DNA of 64,000 nucleotides. It comes from Cephalopachus bancanus. Its lineage: Eukaryota; Chordata; Mammalia; Primates; Tarsiidae. The DNA is taken from positions 4,278,001 to 4,342,000 of the forward strand of contig JAPVLO010000044.1 in assembly GCA_027257055.1 (NCBI GenBank), written 5' to 3'. Under the pieces are notes generated by a model that worked only from the letters and a program-made list of their open reading frames with translations, had not been told where the DNA came from and made no database searches. The translations under genes and the position numbers were made by a program. Of the stretch, positions 58,850-64,000 are shown one piece after another (the stretch's first letter is position 1; each line of letters starts with the position of its first letter).

Positions 58850-59151
58850 GGCCAGGTGCAGTGGCTCACACCTGTAATCCTAGCACTTTGGGAGGCAGAG
58901 GTTAGAGGATTGCCTGAGCCCACGGGTTGGAGACCAACATGGGCAACATGGCAAGACCTCAACTCTACAATAAATCAACAAATTAGCTGAGCATGGTGGT
59001 GCATGCCTGTAGTTCCAGCTACTTGGAAGCCTGAAGCTGGAGGATCTCCTGGGCCCAGCAGGTGGAGGCTGCAGTGGCCATGAGCATGCCACTGCACTCC
59101 AGCCTGGGCGACAAAGTGAGACTCCTACTCAAAATAAAAATAAAAAATAAA
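58850..59151 (+). mobile_element. Alu, first of a three-copy cluster
   Basis: A dimer. Flanks GAAAACATACCAACCT (58833-58848) and GAAAATACACAAACCT (59152-59167) form a diverged TSD. Confidence 0.94.
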
Positions 59152-59217
59152 GAAAATACACAAACCTAATTGGTAGGCAGTAAGGTTGGCAGTAGGAATT
59201 GAAAATACACTAACCTA

Positions 59218-59507
59218 GGCCAGCCTCGGTGGCTCAGCCTATAATTCCAGTACTTTGGGAGAAGGAGGTGACCGGATTGCCTGAGCCCGCGGGTTCGAGA
59301 CCAGCCCAGGCAACTTGGTGAGACCTCATCTCTGCAATAAATTAAAAATTAGCCAGGCGTAGTAGTGCGTATCAGTAGTTCCAGCTACTTGGAAGGCTGA
59401 GGCGGAAGGATCGCCTGAGCCCAGCAGGTTGAGGCCGCAGTGGCTGAGAGCGTGCCACTGCACTCCAGTCTGGGTGACAGAGTGAGATTCCAACTCCAAA
59501 AAAAAAA
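59218..59507 (+). mobile_element. Alu, second of the cluster
   Basis: A dimer. The flank GAAAATACACTAA is exact at 59201-59213 and 59508-59520. Confidence 0.95.
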
Positions 59508-59520
59508 GAAAATACACTAA

Positions 59521-59802
59521 ATCCCAGCACCTTGGGGGGCCGAGGCGAAAGGATTGCCTGAGCCCACGAGTTGGAGACCAGCCTGGACAACTTAGTGAGA
59601 CCTCATCTCCAAATAAATCAAAAAATTAGCTGGTCATGGTGGTGCGTGCCTGTGGCTCCAGCTACTTGGAAGGCCAAGGTGGAAGGATCGCCAGAGCCCA
59701 GCAGGTGGAGGCCGCGGTGGCCGTGAGCATGACACTGCACTCCAGTCTGGGCAACAGAGTGAGATTTCGACTCAAAAAAAAAAAAAAAAAGAAGAAGAAG
59801 AA
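59521..59802 (+). mobile_element. Alu, third of the cluster, 5'-truncated
   Basis: Begins at ATCCCAGCACCTTGG (about 25 bases missing) directly after GAAAATACACTAA. It ends in poly-A plus GAAGAAGAAG, followed by GAAAATATACTCACC (59803). Confidence 0.94.
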
Positions 59803-59835
59803 GAAAATATACTCACCTAATTGGTCAGCAGTAAG

Positions 59836-60330
59836 GATCAAAAAGTAGCATGATAGTTAAAGGGCTGATAGGGAGAGGATTGAAAAAGAGTCAATCAAAA
59901 AAAGGCACACAAAAAGGGAGTGGGTGTGGCTTTTGTTCAGAACTTGCAGCTCCAAGCTGTTTCTTCAGGTAAATTGGGGGTGTCTTACCGGACACCCACC
60001 CCAACTGTCTGCCTATTCATTCTCCTCTCTCAGTGTGCAGATGGTCTCTTCCATTTCTTCAAGGAACAAGTGATGTGGTCAAGTAAGAAGAAAACCTCTT
60101 CACTGCCTGTGTCCTGCCGTCCTGGAATGTGGAAGGATTTTTCATCCCTCTTGTCCCAGGGGATCTTAGGTCAAGAAGGCCCAGTTATTGGCCTTTGACA
60201 GTCCCTGAACTAGTCTGGTACAAGTTTGGGTGTAGGAGATTTCAAGGGGAACCAAGGCAGCATGCCTCTGCCCCTCTGTTCTGCAGGGAGATCTTCAATA
60301 TTCCAGGCATGCTGTGATACTTCTGTCCCT
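59836..60330. other. Unassigned DNA
   Basis: 59840-60000 may belong to the LTR-like block at 58641 (GGGAGTGGGTGTGGCTTTTG, GTGTCTTACCGGACACCC). The latter is a short palindrome, GGGTGTC...GACACCC. Nothing else recognised. Confidence 0.3.
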
Positions 60331-60411
60331 TCCTCGTGGTGGGGATCTCAGACAAGTGACTTACCCTCCCTAAGCCTCAGTTTCTTTACCTGTAAAATGG
60401 GCATAATACTT
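60330..60411 (+). repeat. MIR SINE, 5' part
   Basis: CAGACAAGTGACTTACCCTC and CTGTAAAATGGGCATAATAC; it continues at 61049 after the Alu insertions (ATAAGTGCTTGCTGAACATC). Confidence 0.85.
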
Positions 60412-61329
<918 letters not shown>

Positions 61330-61369
61330 TGACAGTACACCATTTATTTGTTTGTTTGTGCACTCATTC

Positions 61370-61500
61370 ATTCATTGTCTTCCCTTCTGGTAGGTAAGCT
61401 CAGGAGAGCACTCTGTTTCGCTCTCTGCTACAGTCCAGCACTTAGAACAGTAATTGGTACATAGTAGGTGTTTAGTAAATATCTGTTGAATGAATGAATC
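61370..61500 (+). mobile_element. L2 LINE 3' end
   Basis: GTAGGTAAGCTCAGGAGAGC, CAGCACTTAGAACAGTAATT and GTACATAGTAGGTGTTTAGT are the L2 3' terminal text. Confidence 0.85.
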
Positions 61501-61593
61501 AACCAAGTAATTAATTATTCAGTGGTCCAAACCAGCCACAGGAAGTAGGCCAAGAAGTTTTCATGGGAGAAGTAGGACTTAAGTTGGGTTTTA

Positions 61594-61897
61594 TTTTATT
61601 TATTTTTTATTTTTTGAATCAGAGTCTCATTCTGTCACATAGGCTGGAGTGCAGTGGCAGGCTCATGGCCGCTGCAGCCTCCACCTGCTGGCCTCAGGTG
61701 ATCCTTCCTCTTCAGCCTTCCAAGTAGCTGAAACTACAGGTGTGTGCCACCAAGTCTGGCTAATTTTTCTTGATTTATTGTAGTAATGAGGTCTTACCAA
61801 GTTGCCCAGGCTGGTCTCAAACCCCTGGGCTCAGGCAATCCTCTTGCCTCAGCCTCCCAAAGTGCTGGCATTACAGGCTTAAGCCACCGTGCCTGGC
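61594..61897 (-). mobile_element. Alu
   Basis: Antisense dimer. The TSD TTAAGTTGGGTTTTA (61579-61593) / CTAAGCTGAGTTTTA (61898-61912) has three differences. Confidence 0.94.
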
Positions 61898-61912
61898 CTA
61901 AGCTGAGTTTTA

Positions 61913-62175
61913 AAGACAGGTAGACCTGTCTTTCAATGTGCTCCACAGATAAGCTGATGAGAAACAACGGTGGGCGTTGGTGGATTGCCCACTGCAAGTT
62001 TGGCGGACACCTAATTGACCAGGAACCCTTAACCCATTGTTGTTCCATACTCAACACAGGGGCCTGGGAAGCTATTGATAGATGAAGGGGGTGGGGACGT
62101 CCCATGGAAAGGATGCATGGGAATGAGGATACTGAATTCTCACTAGCTCCATCTCAGGGGCAGAATTAGTTCTGC
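61913..62175. other. Unique-looking DNA
   Basis: Nothing recognised. Confidence 0.4.
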
Positions 62176-62388
62176 AGACTAGTAATTCTCAAATGGGGAC
62201 AATTTTGACATCAGGCAATGTCTGGAGACATTTTTATTGTCCTACCCTGGGAGTGCTTGTTCCTGACATCTAATGAATAGGGGCTAGGGATTCTACTAAG
62301 CATCCTGCAATTCACAGGACAGGCCCCTACAACAAAGAATTATCCAGTCCAATGTGTCAATTGTGCCAATGTTGAGAAATTCTGTTAT
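62176..62388 (+). mobile_element. MER5A-like hAT-Charlie MITE
   Basis: TAATTCTCAAATGGGGACAA, GGCAATGTCTGGAGACATTT, CATCCTGCAATTCACAGGAC and ACAACAAAGAATTATCCAGT follow the MER5A consensus I know from human to the end GTTGAGAAATTCTG. It is a non-coding DNA transposon. Confidence 0.9.
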
Positions 62389-62689
62389 AGAGGGTGGTGA
62401 GAAAATGCTTTGAATTAGAGGCATTTGGGAGCTGGCAGACAGCAGGCAGTCTCTGTAGCAGCACTTGGCCCAGAACTGCGTTCCCACCAGAGATGACTGC
62501 ATTTTATAAATAGCTCCTCTCAATATTGTAGCAGTTGTAGCAGTTTGAATTAATGTTAGAGCAGCTTCAATAACATGGATAATAAAAATGCAAAGGAAGA
62601 GAAATAAAAGACTGGAAGCAGCAGACTCATCAAGGTCTTCCTGCAGCTGAGAAACAAGCTTCTGAACTTGAATGGAGAGATTCTACTAG

Positions 62690-63080
62690 CAAAATAGCTC
62701 TCAAACGCTTTCTGTCTCCACTCCAGCTTCCGTGGTCCAAACCACCATCATCTCATGCCTGAACCAATCCCCCCTCAGTGCTCTTCCAGGTCTATTCTGG
62801 CCCCTCCATGTTCCCTTCCCCCAGAGAAGGGAAGGCAATCTTAGAATACGAATTAGATGGTGCATTTGTTGCTTAAAAACCTGACAGGCTTCCCCACTGC
62901 CATTACACTTAAGATAATGCAACACATGTAACCGGCCCACCACATTCCGGAGGATCTGGCCTCATGCCACCTCTGGGTGCTCCCAGCCTCAGCACCATCC
63001 AGCCATGGAGGGCTGCATGCTGGCCTGTTCTCTGTTCCTGGAATACCTCAAGCTCAATCAAGCCTCAGGTCACTGCCCTG
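62690..63080 (+). mobile_element. L2 LINE, interior/3' part
   Basis: CATCATCTCATGCCTGAACC, ACCTGACAGGCTTCCCCACT, ATCTGGCCTCATGCCACCTC and CTGTTCCTGGAATACCTC are diverged L2 text; the two bases-pairs of conserved order (ACAGGCTTCC, GATCTGGCC) support one element. Confidence 0.65.
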
Positions 63081-63253
63081 CTGAAGCTGACAGTCTGATA
63101 GTGGAGACAGACCCAAATCTATCATATCACTCAAGCTTGCATAAAACTGGCCCTGGTACCATGAAGGAGAGGCCACGGTCTCTGAAAGTCTGTGGTATGG
63201 AGATTTGGCTCATCAGAGAAACCAGTGAGTGAATTCTTGACAAAGTCACTCTT

Positions 63254-63546
63254 TTTTTTTTTTTTTTTTTTTGAGTTAGAGTCTCACTCTGTCGCCCAGA
63301 CTGGAGTGCAGTGGCTGCTCCCGGCCACCGCAGCCTCAACCTGCTGAGCTCCGGCGATCCTTCCGCCTCAGCCTTCTGAGTAGCCAGAATTACAGGCATG
63401 CGCTACCACGCCTGGCTGATTATTTGATTTATTGTAGAGATGAGGTCTCGCTGACCAGGCGGGTCTCGAACCAGCGGACTCAGGCAATCCACTCGCCTCA
63501 GTCTCCCAAAGGCGCAGGATTACAGGCTGAGCCACCGAGCCTGGCT
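63254..63546 (-). mobile_element. Alu, young subfamily
   Basis: An antisense dimer with a 20-T start. The TSD CAAAGTCACTCTT is exact at 63241-63253 and 63547-63559. It has the shortened left arm and the GGCGCAGGATTAC variant. Confidence 0.96.
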
Positions 63547-63559
63547 CAAAGTCACTCTT

Positions 63560-64000
63560 GAATGGAGTTATGGAGGATGAGGTGTTAACTAAAAGGAAAG
63601 AAAACAAGAGGCAGGAACAGCATGTGCAAATGCCCTCAGGTGGTGCAAGTTGGGCCAAGTAGGGAGAGGAGTAGATGTGGGGCAGATAGGAGATAGATCA
63701 TACAAGAGCAAAGTAAGTAAGGAGTTTGGATTTTATTCTGAGCCTTGGGAACTTCTTAAAGTGTCTTAAGCAAGGGTTTGACTAATGAGACTTAACAATT
63801 TGAGAAAATCACTCTTGCTAAAACATCAATATTTGTAAATAATTTCTCCAAATCTTGTAGTGGTTGTAGCTCTTGAAATTTAGAGGCTAGAAAGAATATG
63901 GGGAGACTCCACAGTTGTCAAAGAGAGAGATGATGGTGGCTTGGATTCGTAACAGATGAGAGAATCTGAACCATTTGCAAGTTTATTAAAACTTTCATGT
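63560..64000 (+). repeat. Ancient mammalian interspersed repeat, family unassigned
   Basis: GGAGTTTGGATTTTATTCTG, TTAAGCAAGGGTTTGACTAA and GATGATGGTGGCTTGGATTC follow a repeat common in mammalian genomes (the 'aagaggtttggactttattct...gagagatgatggtggcttgga' text), for which I cannot give a name with certainty. It reaches the window end. Confidence 0.55.

Overview
This window is primate nuclear DNA from a non-anthropoid lineage. It holds about 40 Alu (7SL-derived) copies and several L1 LINEs, but most Alus differ from human AluJ/S/Y: the mid-linker reads ACAATAAATCAAAAAATTAG, the left arm reads GCGGGTTCGAGACCCGC around the box B, and many right arms read GTGGCCGGGAGCGGCCAC. The Alus do not look like the lemur/galago type as I remember it, so I favour a tarsier. 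That is an inference; a library search would settle it. No intact host protein-coding gene or exon was recognised, and nearly all long open frames are Alu or L1 shadows.

Layout. 1-6510: a nearly full-length, dead L1 on the minus strand whose 3' end lies outside the window. 6511-12400: MIR, Alu, an internally deleted mariner transposon and unassigned sequence. 12430-18060: an ancient plus-strand L1 interrupted by two Alus, a fragment of L1 5'UTR and a TUBA1C-like processed pseudogene with target-site duplications (TSDs). 18108-21444: a younger, 5'-truncated minus-strand L1. 21795-27900: a second ancient plus-strand L1 carrying a truncated U6 copy, two young L1 3' ends, Alus (one trimeric) and an LTR-like block. 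27895-29580: an old minus-strand L1 with a 350 bp young L1 insertion. 29585-32640: another ancient plus-strand L1 carrying an RPS27A pseudogene, Alus and a Tigger-like MITE. 32716-36862: an L1 with an ~80 bp minisatellite in its 5'UTR, interrupted by the next L1, 36864-47120, which carries nine Alus and an internal mosaic inversion.

From 47.5 kb on, the DNA is richer in old repeats (MLT1-like LTRs, L2, MIR, MER5/MER20-like MITEs) and in single-copy-looking stretches. It includes a 600 bp CpG island at 56.19-56.79 kb, the only convincing candidate promoter.

There is no operon-like cooperation here. The elements record successive retrotransposition: TSDs allow many insertions to be ordered, for example ancient L1, then pseudogene or younger L1, then Alu. 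The most unusual structures are rearrangements, not genes. The best is a 107 bp exact inverted copy of an MLT1 segment placed between perfect 29 bp inverted arms (49427-49600), which looks like replication template switching. Others are an ~200 bp inverted MIR duplication (53.5/54.7 kb) and a patchwork inversion in an L1 (44.8-45.0 kb).
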